DNA from: Pseudomonas sp. NFACC02
GTDB lineage: Bacteria; Pseudomonadota; Gammaproteobacteria; Pseudomonadales; Pseudomonadaceae
Assembly: GCF_900110765.1 (NCBI RefSeq)
Contig: NZ_FOEO01000008.1
Span: forward strand, 1 to 64,000
DNA: 64,000 nt
Direction of reading: 5' to 3'
Part shown: piece by piece, positions 46,774-55,684 of the stretch
Layout of the letters: each line of letters begins with the position of its first letter
Numbering within the stretch: the stretch's first letter is position 1
The notes under the pieces: model-generated
What the model saw: the letters and a program-made list of their open reading frames with translations, nothing else
Databases searched by the model: none
What the model was told of the DNA's origin: nothing
Made by a program: the position numbers and the translations under genes

Positions 46774-47760
46774 TTAAGATTCTAAATTTTTTATATTCTC
46801 CCGAACATCTTTAGACTTTTCATAGAAATCTTTAACCTGCTTGAGCATCTCTTCTCGGCTAAGCTTTCCGAAGTTATCTTTGAGGGACTCGTGTGCGGCG
46901 CTCATGGCATCACACGCTTCAGAAAACTTTGCCAACGTAGAAAGCTCTACATCTATAGCTTTCTGTTCGTTGACCAGCTGAATTTGAGCCAGTCGGTATG
47001 GCAGGCGAGCACCAGCGGACAAAGCACCTTCTTTAGTCGAACCATGGGCAAGATCCGGATTTTCTTTGATTAGGCTATTTTCTAGAAGGGGGGCATAACT
47101 ATCATGGGCGTAAGCTGGAACATAAGACAGGTTATATAGCTGCTTAACCAAAACATCGTTCTGCTCTTTCACATCTTCTAGCTGCTTGCGATATATACGA
47201 TCGGAAAACGTCTTCATCTCGCTCAGAACATCTTTCAGAGACTCATTATTCGCCCGCAACTGTTGCTTAATTTCCCTTTCAACGAAATAATCCACCGCTA
47301 CCTCTGCGGCACTTTTCAACAGGTTTGTAGTCGCAACGATGCTCTTATCGCTAACCTTTTCGCTCCCTCCCTTATTCAAGAGACTAACCTGTTTTGAGAC
47401 TGTATCGAGATCAGAGTCAAACGTGTCGCTCTTTATACCTGCCAGTTTCCCGAGAGATGCAGCGTATAAACCTACAGCATCAGATAGAGTATTTAGCGTT
47501 TTAACCGACTTTTCAAAAGACGTACAATCCGCTTCCTTAGCAGAATTATCTTTTTGGGCATCGTACCAGCCGTCGCTATCCATATTCATGTATATGTATT
47601 TTCTCTGGCAGGTACTTCTCAGATTGGAGGCATAAGAGTCGAAGGAGGAGGTAAGAACCTTTGCGGACTCGGCAAAGGACTTCACGGGATCTTTGTTGGC
47701 GCACCCCACAAGAGACACTAGTATTACAGAACCTATAACAGCCTTGTTTTTATTAAGCAT
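46774..47760 (-). CDS. Unknown lipoprotein
   Basis: 328 residues. A lipoprotein signal peptide MLNKNKAVIGSVILVSLVGC has its lipobox Cys20 followed by ANKDP, so it should be anchored in the envelope (Ala at +2 favours the outer membrane). The mature part is helical, with repeated coiled-coil-like stretches (RKQLEDVKEQNDVLVKQLYNL; EKQLVNEQKAID-type). I recognise no domain. First gene of a two-gene unit with 46,267-46,758; envelope protein plus hydrophobic small protein could be an abortive-infection or secretion pair, unproven. Confidence 0.6.
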   Translation of the reverse strand: MLNKNKAVIGSVILVSLVGCANKDPVKSFAESAKVLTSSFDSYASNLRSTCQRKYIYMNMDSDGWYDAQKDNSAKEADCTSFEKSVKTLNTLSDAVGLYAASLGKLAGIKSDTFDSDLDTVSKQVSLLNKGGSEKVSDKSIVATTNLLKSAAEVAVDYFVEREIKQQLRANNESLKDVLSEMKTFSDRIYRKQLEDVKEQNDVLVKQLYNLSYVPAYAHDSYAPLLENSLIKENPDLAHGSTKEGALSAGARLPYRLAQIQLVNEQKAIDVELSTLAKFSEACDAMSAAHESLKDNFGKLSREEMLKQVKDFYEKSKDVRENIKNLES

Positions 47761-48027
47761 GTTGCGCTCCCTGGCATTCCGTTATTGGTGAATATCTATG
47801 GCAGAGCATGACCTTCACCAGCGAGCGCGAAATACGTAACTCGATTTATCGAGCCAAAACACCAGGGCCCTGCCAATGCAGGATCATCGAACGGTAAGAC
47901 AAGACCAGTTTTGTCGCATTGGCAAGTGAGTTCCAACCCCATCGACTGGTGGCAGACTGCGTTCGCCTATCGCAGCAATCTGTCTCAACTCACCCACGAT
48001 TGAACGCAGGGGTCGTTAGCCAAGAGA

Positions 48028-48393
48028 CTATTGAGCCACGCCAAGCTGGGCAGACCGAATGACGGGGACCATCGCATCAATCATCAACGCCAACGCCTGT
48101 GCCCCTTGCTCCGTACCATCCCATGCATGTCCAAGCGCGCGTCGGATGGCGGGGTACTCCGTGAGCTCTGTGATGTCGCGAATTATGCCAATATTGGCAT
48201 AGCTCAAAGCGTTTTCTACCGCCGGAGTGATGGTCTTTATGTGCCCACTCAGGAATTTTGACAAGGTGTACTGTGGAACCCCAGAACGCCGAGAATACTC
48301 GTTGACTGAGATTCCAAGTCCAGAAATGTGGCGTCGTAACTCATTGCGGGCAGCAAGCAGTTCGACTGATGGTTTCGTTGCGATTCTTGGCAT
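48028..48393 (-). CDS. HTH transcriptional regulator (XRE-like)
   Basis: 121 residues with one helix-turn-helix, residues about 15-55: RNELRRHISGLGISVNEYSRRSGVPQYTLSKFLSGHIKTITP, an XRE/lambda-repressor-like DNA-binding domain. The C terminus is a short helical region. Start ATG 48393 (MPRIATKPSVELL); an upstream TTG is possible. Divergent from the methyltransferase gene with 66 bases between them, the usual layout of a controller protein of a restriction-modification or defence locus. Confidence 0.75.
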   Translation of the reverse strand: MPRIATKPSVELLAARNELRRHISGLGISVNEYSRRSGVPQYTLSKFLSGHIKTITPAVENALSYANIGIIRDITELTEYPAIRRALGHAWDGTEQGAQALALMIDAMVPVIRSAQLGVAQ

Positions 48394-48459
48394 AGGTAGG
48401 TACGATAACAACTACGCAAGATCCCAACAAGCTCTCACTCACTGGGAGGTGGAAGAGAG

Positions 48460-49680
48460 ATGAAGATTCATGATGCGGGTAAGCGCTACCGAGCAGTGGC
48501 GAACACGCGCGCGCGCCTTGGCCAGGTCATGACGCCTCAACCGCTGGCGGATGCCGTAGTGTCGTTGATGGGAGCGCGGGGCGGGCGTTGGCTGGAGCTC
48601 GGTTCAGGCTCCGGCCGCCTGGCTGAAGCTGTCAACACAGGAGCTTCACCCGCAAGCTATCTCGGTATCGAGATCGAGCCTGACATGGTCGCACTTAGCC
48701 CTGCCTTCCCAGGATTCAGCTTCGTGCAGCAAGACGTACTGGCGGTTGATGGTCTTGCACAAGTCCTGCAGGTGCCGCAGTTCGATCACGTCATCGGCAA
48801 CCCACCTTATGGCATCCACGGTTTTTCTGCCGAAGCGACCTCACGACTTCAAAAGCTTTGTCCTGAGCTAGAGGTGCAAGGCAACTGGGCCCCGATCGAC
48901 CTGTACTTTGTTCTTGAGTCTCTCTCCAGACTCAAACCAAGCGGATCGGCCGCTTTCATCGTGGGAGCGGATATACCCTGCGGCATCCAAAGTCAGCGCT
49001 TTCGGGAAATGCTCTTGGAGAAAGCATCTGACGTTGAGTGCTATGAGCTTCCTACAACAGCATTCGGCGGCTATACCGAGGTTCAGGCGTACGCGTTGAT
49101 CGCGCGCTACGGGAAAAGCCGGGCTAGGCATGTTTCGCTAGGGCGCCTGAATGAGCAATTCGAAGTGACAGCACGGCGGCGCGTGAGCCGTGCTCAGGCA
49201 ATTGTGAGTATGGATCTGGGCAGCCATGAGTTTGCCGAGATCGACGCCGCGCTACGCCAGTCTAGCCATGGCATGACCATGAAAGACATGGAAGTGTCGA
49301 TCGTACGAGGCAGCCGGACACGTTCACAATTCTCCCAATTGGGCGTCGCCCATTTCCACACATCGGATTTCCCCCGATCTGGAATGGAGGTCTCGTTTGA
49401 AACCGCCTCATCTCCAGACTTCCAGCAGGCAACCGTAGGAGACATCCTGCTGCCAAGGGTTGGCACTCGCTGTTTAGAGCACAAAGCTGTGGTGGTGAGT
49501 GGACAGGCGCCATATTCTGATGCTGTTTTCCGCGTGCGCATGCCGGCTAAGCATCAGGAACGGGTTGTACGCTGGATCACCAGTTCGGAATGTTCGGCAT
49601 GGCGTCGCGGGGCAGCCCGGGGTGCGTGCGCCAAGCATCTGACCGTATCTACATTACTGAGTATGCCGGTGCCTCACTGA
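48460..49680 (+). CDS. N6-adenine DNA methyltransferase with C-terminal target-recognition region
   Basis: 406 residues. SAM-binding motif I is WLELGSGSGRLAEAV (about 46-60); the catalytic motif IV is NPPY in FDHVIGNPPYGIHG (about 111-124), which marks an amino-methyltransferase of the gamma (N6-adenine) type. The N terminus LGQVMTPQPLADAVVSLM also fits. The C-terminal 150 residues contain FHTSDFPRSGMEV and ATVGDILLPRVGTRCLEHKAVV, like an HsdS-type target-recognition half. A strong GGGAGGTGGA ribosome-binding site precedes ATG 48460. No restriction endonuclease is adjacent; the SIR2 gene follows after 63 bases in the same direction. Confidence 0.85.
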   Translation: MKIHDAGKRYRAVANTRARLGQVMTPQPLADAVVSLMGARGGRWLELGSGSGRLAEAVNTGASPASYLGIEIEPDMVALSPAFPGFSFVQQDVLAVDGLAQVLQVPQFDHVIGNPPYGIHGFSAEATSRLQKLCPELEVQGNWAPIDLYFVLESLSRLKPSGSAAFIVGADIPCGIQSQRFREMLLEKASDVECYELPTTAFGGYTEVQAYALIARYGKSRARHVSLGRLNEQFEVTARRRVSRAQAIVSMDLGSHEFAEIDAALRQSSHGMTMKDMEVSIVRGSRTRSQFSQLGVAHFHTSDFPRSGMEVSFETASSPDFQQATVGDILLPRVGTRCLEHKAVVVSGQAPYSDAVFRVRMPAKHQERVVRWITSSECSAWRRGAARGACAKHLTVSTLLSMPVPH

Positions 49681-49743
49681 CAGGCCGCAGGAAGTCAGTA
49701 CCCCGGGTGGAACGCCTCCCCCACTGTGACTATGAAGGGAATC

Positions 49744-50679
49744 ATGCACTGTCTATTGCTTGGGAACGGCATTAACCGCGCGGCGCTGCAGAAGGACTGG
49801 ACGCAGATACTTCGAGAATTGGCTCGCCAGTTTAACGCCGAAGATCTAACACTCCACCTCGACAAGAAGCCGCTCTCTATGTTCATCGAGGAGTTGTGTG
49901 CTCGCTCGGACGGGCTCTTCAGGGACACCGAACACACAGTCAAGGCAGCGTTCGCTGCCCTCCTTGAGCAGATCTCGCCGGTCGAGGCTCACGAGCGCAT
50001 CTGCAGCCTCTTCAAAGTGATCATGACCACCAACTATGACTTCACGATCGAAGAAGCGCTTGCAAGCCCATTACACCACTCAGCTTTCCTCGCACCCGAA
50101 TCCAGATACAGTCTTTTCCGTCGACATCGCGCGGCGGGAGTGGACGTTTGGCATGTCCACGGCGACGTGGGAAGACCTACATCAATGGTGCTGGGATTCG
50201 ATCACTACGCTGGATCACTGCAGAAAATTCGCAATTACTTGACCGATGGAATCGAGGTCAAAAAAGCTCGCCACAAGGTCTCCTCCCCGGTAAAGAACGG
50301 GATTTTCGACTTCACGGCCTCTCGAGAGATTTATTCGTGGGTGGATTACTTCCTCAGAGACCATATCCATATCGTGGGCCTGGGTATGGATTTTACCGAG
50401 ATCGATCTGTGGTGGCTGTTACTGCATAAGCGGCGACGTCTCCACCAAACGGGCAAGGTATTTTTCTACCACCTCGAAGCCGGCAATCAGCCCGGCGAGA
50501 CACCGATAACATCCTTGCTACGCTCATTTAACGTCGAGATTATTCCCGTGAGCGCCCCGACTTGGACTGAATGTTATTTGGCGGTCGCAGATGAGATCGA
50601 GAGGCGGATTGCACAACATCCGCTCCATCTCCCCATCCCGCTCCGCTTCGATTGGGCATCAAAAAACTCGATCAGCTAA
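49744..50679 (+). CDS. SIR2-family NAD-hydrolase-like protein
   Basis: 311 residues with SIR2-like motifs: MHCLLLGNGINRAAL at the start, KVIMTTNYDFTIEEAL (the TTNYD motif), and VDVWHVHGDVGRPTSMVLGFDHY with the catalytic-type His. C-terminal IHIVGLGMDFTEIDLWWLL closes the Rossmann domain. Bacterial SIR2 proteins often destroy NAD+ on phage infection. AAGGG lies four bases before ATG 49744; the upstream ATG 49732 has no such site. Cotranscribed with the methyltransferase, and convergent with the PRTase/ATPase operon. Confidence 0.8.
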   Translation: MHCLLLGNGINRAALQKDWTQILRELARQFNAEDLTLHLDKKPLSMFIEELCARSDGLFRDTEHTVKAAFAALLEQISPVEAHERICSLFKVIMTTNYDFTIEEALASPLHHSAFLAPESRYSLFRRHRAAGVDVWHVHGDVGRPTSMVLGFDHYAGSLQKIRNYLTDGIEVKKARHKVSSPVKNGIFDFTASREIYSWVDYFLRDHIHIVGLGMDFTEIDLWWLLLHKRRRLHQTGKVFFYHLEAGNQPGETPITSLLRSFNVEIIPVSAPTWTECYLAVADEIERRIAQHPLHLPIPLRFDWASKNSIS

Positions 50680-50778
50680 ACCAGGTGGCGGGCACGAAAT
50701 GGGCCCAGGCAAAGCACGTTGAAATTCCCAGAGCAGCCCTAGCAGCCTTGCGCGAAAGCAGAGGCTAGACGACATCCT

Positions 50779-51702
50779 TTAGTTGATATCGACCTCATAC
50801 CAATGAACGCAGTGAACGCCAGTGGTGCGTCCCTTCTTTCGGCGAGGATGATCGAACACGACACGGGGTCGCTTCTGCGTCGCACAAAAAAGAGCGGCAC
50901 CAATAGCCATCGGCTTGGTACCAAAAGGCGACACAGTCAGGCGATTACATTCACTGCTACCCGTCAACGCGGCGTGTGCCTTCACGAGCACTTCGTAAGC
51001 GGCCTTGGGATTGTTCGCGCCACAGAATTTAACACCGGCTTCGGACGTTTCAAGCAATCGACTATTGGCCATAAGCGCCTCCAGGTCCCAGGAAGCCTGA
51101 AACGGAGGGATTCCGAAGACGATTGTGACCTTGCGGATAAACTGCCCATCATCCTCGCTCAAAGCACGTGTAAGCCGCCCTCCCTCAAATCCAAGGAATG
51201 CCACCAGGTGAACGCGGTCGTTATTACCTAGCATGCCTACGAACGGCGGGATTGGGTGTTGAACAAATCCACTGCTCAGATCGAACGCAGTGCCATTTAC
51301 CGCCGGCTCTTCATATGCACGGCGAACATATTCCTTGGGCTCTACATATAAGAAACCAACCCGAGGGCTCTTCGCGCAAAACGAGTACGCGTGGAGCAGT
51401 AGCGCGATTTCCGAGAAGTCCAGAGTGGTCGCATCGATCACAATCGACGTGGCACTGAAATCCCGTGACAAGTCCTCGAGCTCGGCATCGTTCGCCCGGT
51501 ATCTCTTATCACCAACCTCAAGACAAAACGTATCCGGGTTGTAGCGCACGCGAAAACTTTGCTCGCCCAGACGAGTAGAGCGCTCCACCGAATAAGCGCT
51601 CCTATCATCCAGGTCATCAGCTCCCGTGAACGCGATATCCACGAGCGGCAGTTGCCCCAGTTCTTGCTCGCTGATCAAATCCTGTCTAATAAATCGCACC
51701 AT
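50779..51702 (-). CDS. Unknown third component of the PRTase-ATPase operon
   Basis: 307 residues, unrecognised. Mixed alpha/beta, with VIDATTLDFSEIALLLHAYSF and PRVGFLYVEPKEYVRR in the first half and RKVTIVFGIPPFQASWDLEALMANS in the second, suggestive of a Rossmann-like fold. The C terminus RKKGRTTGVHCVHWYEVDIN is basic then aromatic. The ATG at 51702 follows the ATPase stop by four bases; the longer frame runs inside the ATPase gene and is rejected. Likely the effector or sensor of the three-gene set, but no catalytic motif is visible. Confidence 0.75.
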   Translation of the reverse strand: MVRFIRQDLISEQELGQLPLVDIAFTGADDLDDRSAYSVERSTRLGEQSFRVRYNPDTFCLEVGDKRYRANDAELEDLSRDFSATSIVIDATTLDFSEIALLLHAYSFCAKSPRVGFLYVEPKEYVRRAYEEPAVNGTAFDLSSGFVQHPIPPFVGMLGNNDRVHLVAFLGFEGGRLTRALSEDDGQFIRKVTIVFGIPPFQASWDLEALMANSRLLETSEAGVKFCGANNPKAAYEVLVKAHAALTGSSECNRLTVSPFGTKPMAIGAALFCATQKRPRVVFDHPRRKKGRTTGVHCVHWYEVDIN

Positions 51703-51706
51703 AACC

Positions 51707-53716
51707 TCAGAACAGGGAACCGGTTTTTTTAGCGGTTTCTTCGTCATCTTGCGAATCAACCAACTGCCGTACAAGCGATTCGAACTGGCTGTCGGAATGG
51801 GTGAGCATCGCGTCCAGCTGGGGCGCAGTGAGCGTGATTTTGCGCCGCTTGCGGTAACTGATCTTAAAATGAGGGGCATAGATGGGATTCAGCACCAGCT
51901 CATACTGGGTAACATCGTATTCAGCTTTGTCCTTTGTCCCCTTCGACTCTGCAAGCACCGACCAGATTTTTGCCTCACGGAGAATTTTCTGAGCGGCGTC
52001 AGACAACTGGGTGGTATCCGCACGGTTGATCGAGAAATGATTGATCTCCGGCTCGCTTTGGCTCCGTCGCTTGTTGTAAGCCTCAAACAGGCTGCCTAAA
52101 CGACGTGCAAAGTCCAAGAGCCGGTCCCCGTGAGGACCTAACTGAAGCACGTCCTCGAACATGGCGTCGGAGACATGCACCGCCGCATTGGCCTGGGTAT
52201 TCAGGTCGATGCAGAGCGGACCACTGATCTCTTCTGCTGAGCGACGCTGGTACGCCTGCAGCAGGGCATTGTGGCAGAGCTCTTGGAAGAACCTGAGGTT
52301 GGGGGCTGCGATCTTGCAAAACCGTGAGAAGCCAGCGTAAAGGATATTTGGCCGCTTCGGCAGCCCGGCGTACAAGTGAAAGAGACAGCCATACAAATTG
52401 TTATCGACCCACCCGCCGGTCTTATAGAAAGAGTCGGTCTTGGATTTGCCCTTCTCAACAACGTCCAGGAAGAGCCTTACCGTTTCCTTCCCGGATTGAC
52501 TCTTACGATTGAGGATTGCACCTAGCACAACGCTCGCTTCGGGCACGAGCTCACTGACCAGATCCTCAGCGCTCACTGTACCTTCCAAGCCTTGAAACTC
52601 GAGGCCTTTTTTGATCATCTCAACCACGCGTCGTCGCAGCGCCGAATCCTCCAGTGCTAGACGCGCGATTTCCGGTGCCCGCTTCTCCGGGAAGATCTGC
52701 TTGGTGTAACCCAGCACATCCTGTCGGTAAGACTGCGTGCTTCGGTACTGCAAATGAGCGATGTCATGTAACAGTTCAGGCTTGAACGCCGGGCAGGAAA
52801 CTGTCACATCCGCTTGGCGCAGCCGAAACAAGAATAGCTCTGCTGCCAACACCTCAAAATCGTTGTCATTCACCATCAATGCTTCAATGTCGATGGTGCG
52901 GATGTCGTGCATTTCAACAACCCGCTCTTCCCCGCTGGTTTTGAAATCTGCTACGGCCTCGCGCTTGTGGGCAATATGCACCGCCATCCTGGGGCCTGGA
53001 TGCTTGATGGCGTCACAAACAATTTCACGATGCCGAGGTAGCAAGTTTTCGAACTCGTCGATGAACACCCGGAATGCCAATGCCTTTAGACGAGGCGAGT
53101 GCTTTGCAAGATCATCCGCGAGCGCAGTGATGATCGTAGTAAAGTGCACAAACACTGGCGTTTGGCAGCGTCCTGGGTTCCGCACCCAAAGGTCGAGCTC
53201 CGCCAAGCGCTCATCAACAACCTCGGCCAAGGCGTCAACTGTAGGCTCCGCGAGTTGCAAGAACTTCACGAGCTTCGAGCCTAGCTTGATGTCGATAAGC
53301 GGTAGAGGGCCTTGACTCAGATTACCGGCGCCGCTGATGTTCTTTAATGCCTGACAGACCTCTGCCAGCAGGCAAAGCGTCAGGTAGTGCGAGAAGGCCA
53401 CGCCGTCCTGCTTATTCCCAAGCCACTCGGGCGTGATGAGGGAGCAAAAGCCAGTATCAGGTCGGAAGTAGAGACCGACATGCGAAAACTCGTCATCACC
53501 GATTTCAGCCCTGTGCGAGCTGAAGGACGAACCATGGCAGAAGTACCGCAAAAACATGGTTTTCCCGCATCCCCGACCACCCAGCACGCGTACAGACTTG
53601 CTGTCTTTGAATATGCTTATGTGCTGAAAAAAAGGTGGGACAATGAACTCCTGAGAAACGTCAGGAGGCAGATTGTCCGCTCGGTTCTTCAAAAACGCGT
53701 CTGCAATGGCCGGCAT
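51707..53716 (-). CDS. ORC/Cdc6- or STAND-like P-loop ATPase
   Basis: 669 residues. Walker A GGRGCGKT at 46-53 in SVRVLGGRGCGKTMFLRYF, Walker B FRVFIDEFENLL at about 215-226. Such an AAA-type module early in the chain, followed by 400 residues of helical sequence, is the usual plan of ORC-CDC6/STAND ATPases in prokaryotic conflict systems. The C terminus contains RKRRKITLTAPQLDAM and an acidic end. It starts five bases after the PRTase stop and ends just before the third gene, so the three form one operon. ATP-dependent sensing of invading DNA is a plausible role. Confidence 0.75.
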   Translation of the reverse strand: MPAIADAFLKNRADNLPPDVSQEFIVPPFFQHISIFKDSKSVRVLGGRGCGKTMFLRYFCHGSSFSSHRAEIGDDEFSHVGLYFRPDTGFCSLITPEWLGNKQDGVAFSHYLTLCLLAEVCQALKNISGAGNLSQGPLPLIDIKLGSKLVKFLQLAEPTVDALAEVVDERLAELDLWVRNPGRCQTPVFVHFTTIITALADDLAKHSPRLKALAFRVFIDEFENLLPRHREIVCDAIKHPGPRMAVHIAHKREAVADFKTSGEERVVEMHDIRTIDIEALMVNDNDFEVLAAELFLFRLRQADVTVSCPAFKPELLHDIAHLQYRSTQSYRQDVLGYTKQIFPEKRAPEIARLALEDSALRRRVVEMIKKGLEFQGLEGTVSAEDLVSELVPEASVVLGAILNRKSQSGKETVRLFLDVVEKGKSKTDSFYKTGGWVDNNLYGCLFHLYAGLPKRPNILYAGFSRFCKIAAPNLRFFQELCHNALLQAYQRRSAEEISGPLCIDLNTQANAAVHVSDAMFEDVLQLGPHGDRLLDFARRLGSLFEAYNKRRSQSEPEINHFSINRADTTQLSDAAQKILREAKIWSVLAESKGTKDKAEYDVTQYELVLNPIYAPHFKISYRKRRKITLTAPQLDAMLTHSDSQFESLVRQLVDSQDDEETAKKTGSLF

Positions 53717-53721
53717 CGAGG

Positions 53722-54630
53722 TTATCTCGTCAGCAGATTTTGCCAGTTCTCTGAGCTAGCCCAGAGCACCGACAATGAGTTGTTGGGCGTTGAGTCTTCA
53801 AATCCCAGGAGCAGATCAAGACCATGTCTGGTGGTTTTTGGGATGCCGCGCTTGCCGGCGAGCCGGTCATAAAACCCACGAGCATCGGCTACGGTATTGA
53901 TTTCATCCACCGCCCAGAGGCCGACCTTCTGGCTTGATTCACAAAAGAACTGGTGGCGCTCGGTCAGGATTTCGATAGGCAGAACGGTTAACCAGGGACA
54001 GCTTTCGCCAAGCTTCCCCAGTCCCTTCTCGAACGCAACCAGAGGACAATAGACGAGGTGGACCTCTGACTTCTCCGCAAGTACATGCGTCTTGGCAAAG
54101 GTGTCAAATTGCTTGCCCGTACCAAGCATGTCATCAAGGAATACGACACACTTCACGTGCGCCGGCAGATCGCCCAAGGCATCGGGCCTCGTAGTGATGC
54201 TTTTGGGGATTCTCGCTCGACGTTTGTAATGCCGGATGACCACAACACCACTTTTGCCGGTGTCGTGCTGCCTGCTGCCATCCACACCCACGAATCGGAT
54301 GAAGTGCGCCGGATCATCCTTTTGGATGGACTCCAGGAAGCTCTCAATGTCGTCGTATGGAAACAGGCCTTTTTGGCGCAGATAGGTCGGCAGGACGCAG
54401 TTGAGCAATTGATCGATTGAGCTGTCGATCATGCTCTTCGATCTGAAGGTGAGCCTGCCCAGCACGCACGCAGCAAAATAGCGCTCTTCATCTGTCCTGA
54501 AGTTGGCCAGCCAGCAGTCCAGCGTCTCTTCGTCGATCCCTGTGACGATTCTCCGCTTCAGCAGCATTCGAAACCGCTGCTGCACCTCAGAGAACAACGA
54601 CTCGTGTTTTTCGGGGACATGAAAACTCAT
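53722..54630 (-). CDS. Phosphoribosyltransferase-like (PRTase) protein
   Basis: 302 residues. The PRPP-binding loop of type I phosphoribosyltransferases is plain: KCVVFLDDMLGTGKQFDTF (about 161-179), with hydrophobic strand, two Asp and the TGK turn. The N-terminal 90 residues are helical (possible winged helix: LDCWLANFRTDEERYFAACVLGRLTF). Free-standing PRTases in defence loci have been described bioinformatically with ATPases. No purine or pyrimidine genes are nearby, so a salvage role is unlikely. First gene of the operon; AAGGA precedes ATG 54630. Confidence 0.75.
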   Translation of the reverse strand: MSFHVPEKHESLFSEVQQRFRMLLKRRIVTGIDEETLDCWLANFRTDEERYFAACVLGRLTFRSKSMIDSSIDQLLNCVLPTYLRQKGLFPYDDIESFLESIQKDDPAHFIRFVGVDGSRQHDTGKSGVVVIRHYKRRARIPKSITTRPDALGDLPAHVKCVVFLDDMLGTGKQFDTFAKTHVLAEKSEVHLVYCPLVAFEKGLGKLGESCPWLTVLPIEILTERHQFFCESSQKVGLWAVDEINTVADARGFYDRLAGKRGIPKTTRHGLDLLLGFEDSTPNNSLSVLWASSENWQNLLTR

Positions 54631-54878
54631 GAAGCATCCTTTGCTATTACCCGGAAACGCTCCGACGCCTTATTTCAAATTGAAAGCGAGGCCGGCCATC
54701 TGACACCCGCGTATCCCTGAGATTTGCATAAATCCCCAGCTGGACGCAACCGTCCCATCGATCATCGCTGCCGTGGCGTCCCTACCAGTCCTCACCTGCA
54801 AAGTATTTGTGCCGACGACCGCTTGACGAGGTGCTCTTAACATAATTAAAAATGATGTTCACCCTTCATAAACCCCAA

Positions 54879-55037
54879 ATGACCAAACTTAAAAACTTCC
54901 TATCCACTTACAAAACAAAAATCATTGGCGCAACCATTGAGGCGATCATCATTGTCAGCCTCAACCACCTCCTACCTCCGGCAATCAACGAGGCAACCGC
55001 TCAGATCGTCTCACTCGCAATCATGCTGACTCACTGA
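54879..55037 (+). CDS. Small hydrophobic protein
   Basis: A 52-residue frame, MTKLKNFLSTYKTKIIGATI then a membrane-spanning segment to ...SLAIMLTH. No clear ribosome-binding site is present, but a strong hairpin (55045-55071) follows eight bases after the stop, which supports a transcribed small gene. Unknown function; size and topology fit a holin-like or toxin peptide. Confidence 0.4.
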   Translation: MTKLKNFLSTYKTKIIGATIEAIIIVSLNHLLPPAINEATAQIVSLAIMLTH

Positions 55038-55044
55038 AGATGAG

Positions 55045-55071
55045 CCACCAAGCCCATATGGCTTGGTGGCC
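55045..55071 (+). terminator. Hairpin after the small hydrophobic gene
   Basis: 11-bp perfect stem GCCACCAAGCC / GGCTTGGTGGC with a 5-base loop, followed by CTTCTC, a poor T-tract. Probable transcription terminator. Confidence 0.6.
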
Positions 55072-55377
55072 TTCTCAACCGCAAACAGCGGAGCAAAGCC
55101 ACCGGCTTGACGGCACGGCTGCTACACACGAGAAATAAGCGTGGCTAAGGGTGGCTCGATGGATACGAGCCAGAGGGCTATTAATATTTTCGTCAGAAAT
55201 AAACCACTAGATAATTGCCGCGAAGCACACTAAAAAATCTGAATCATAAGCCACGCTAATTTGCGCAAAATAAGCACAACTAATAGTAACAAAATAATTA
55301 AAAACGACTCTTGAATTACACGCCAGTCCGCCCATATCTTCGAATGGCACAATGCCACAACCAGGTGGAGATATTAC

Positions 55378-55554
55378 ATGCCGGACAATAAGCACATTAC
55401 TCATCCTGAAGATGCGAAACGTATAGACATTCACGACCTGCACGAAATTCGCAACTGGTGCCAAGCATTCGGATGCACCGTCGAAGAACTCAAGAGCGCG
55501 GTGGATGCCGTCGGCACTTGGGCCAAAGATGTAACAGCACATTTGAACAAATAA
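55378..55554 (+). CDS. DUF3606 domain protein
   Basis: A 58-residue protein: MPDNKHITHPEDAKRIDIHD, then LHEIRNWCQAFGCTVEELKSAVDAVG and a closing VTAHLNK. The order R-I-(N/D)...E-x-R-x-W..(K)FG.(S/T)-x-E-E-L-x-x-A-V-x-x-V-G is that of DUF3606, a family of about 60 residues common in plant-associated bacteria. AGGTGGAG precedes the ATG by 6-7 bases. A terminator follows. Function unknown. Confidence 0.85.
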   Translation: MPDNKHITHPEDAKRIDIHDLHEIRNWCQAFGCTVEELKSAVDAVGTWAKDVTAHLNK

Positions 55555-55565
55555 GCGTGATCGAG

Positions 55566-55597
55566 AAAGGCCTCTCGCTTGGACTGGGGAGGCTTTT
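55566..55597 (+). terminator. Intrinsic terminator after the DUF3606 gene
   Basis: AAAG-GCCTC stem paired with GAGGC-TTTT across a 14-base loop, one bulged base, beginning 12 bases after the stop codon and ending in a short T-run. Confidence 0.65.
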
Positions 55598-55684
55598 CGG
55601 ATCTGCTAATCATCGATGTGGGTCAGGTAGGGGGCGCTCCCTGGCTTTATTGCGCTAAATTTCACGTGATGCATAGGCAAAGTC

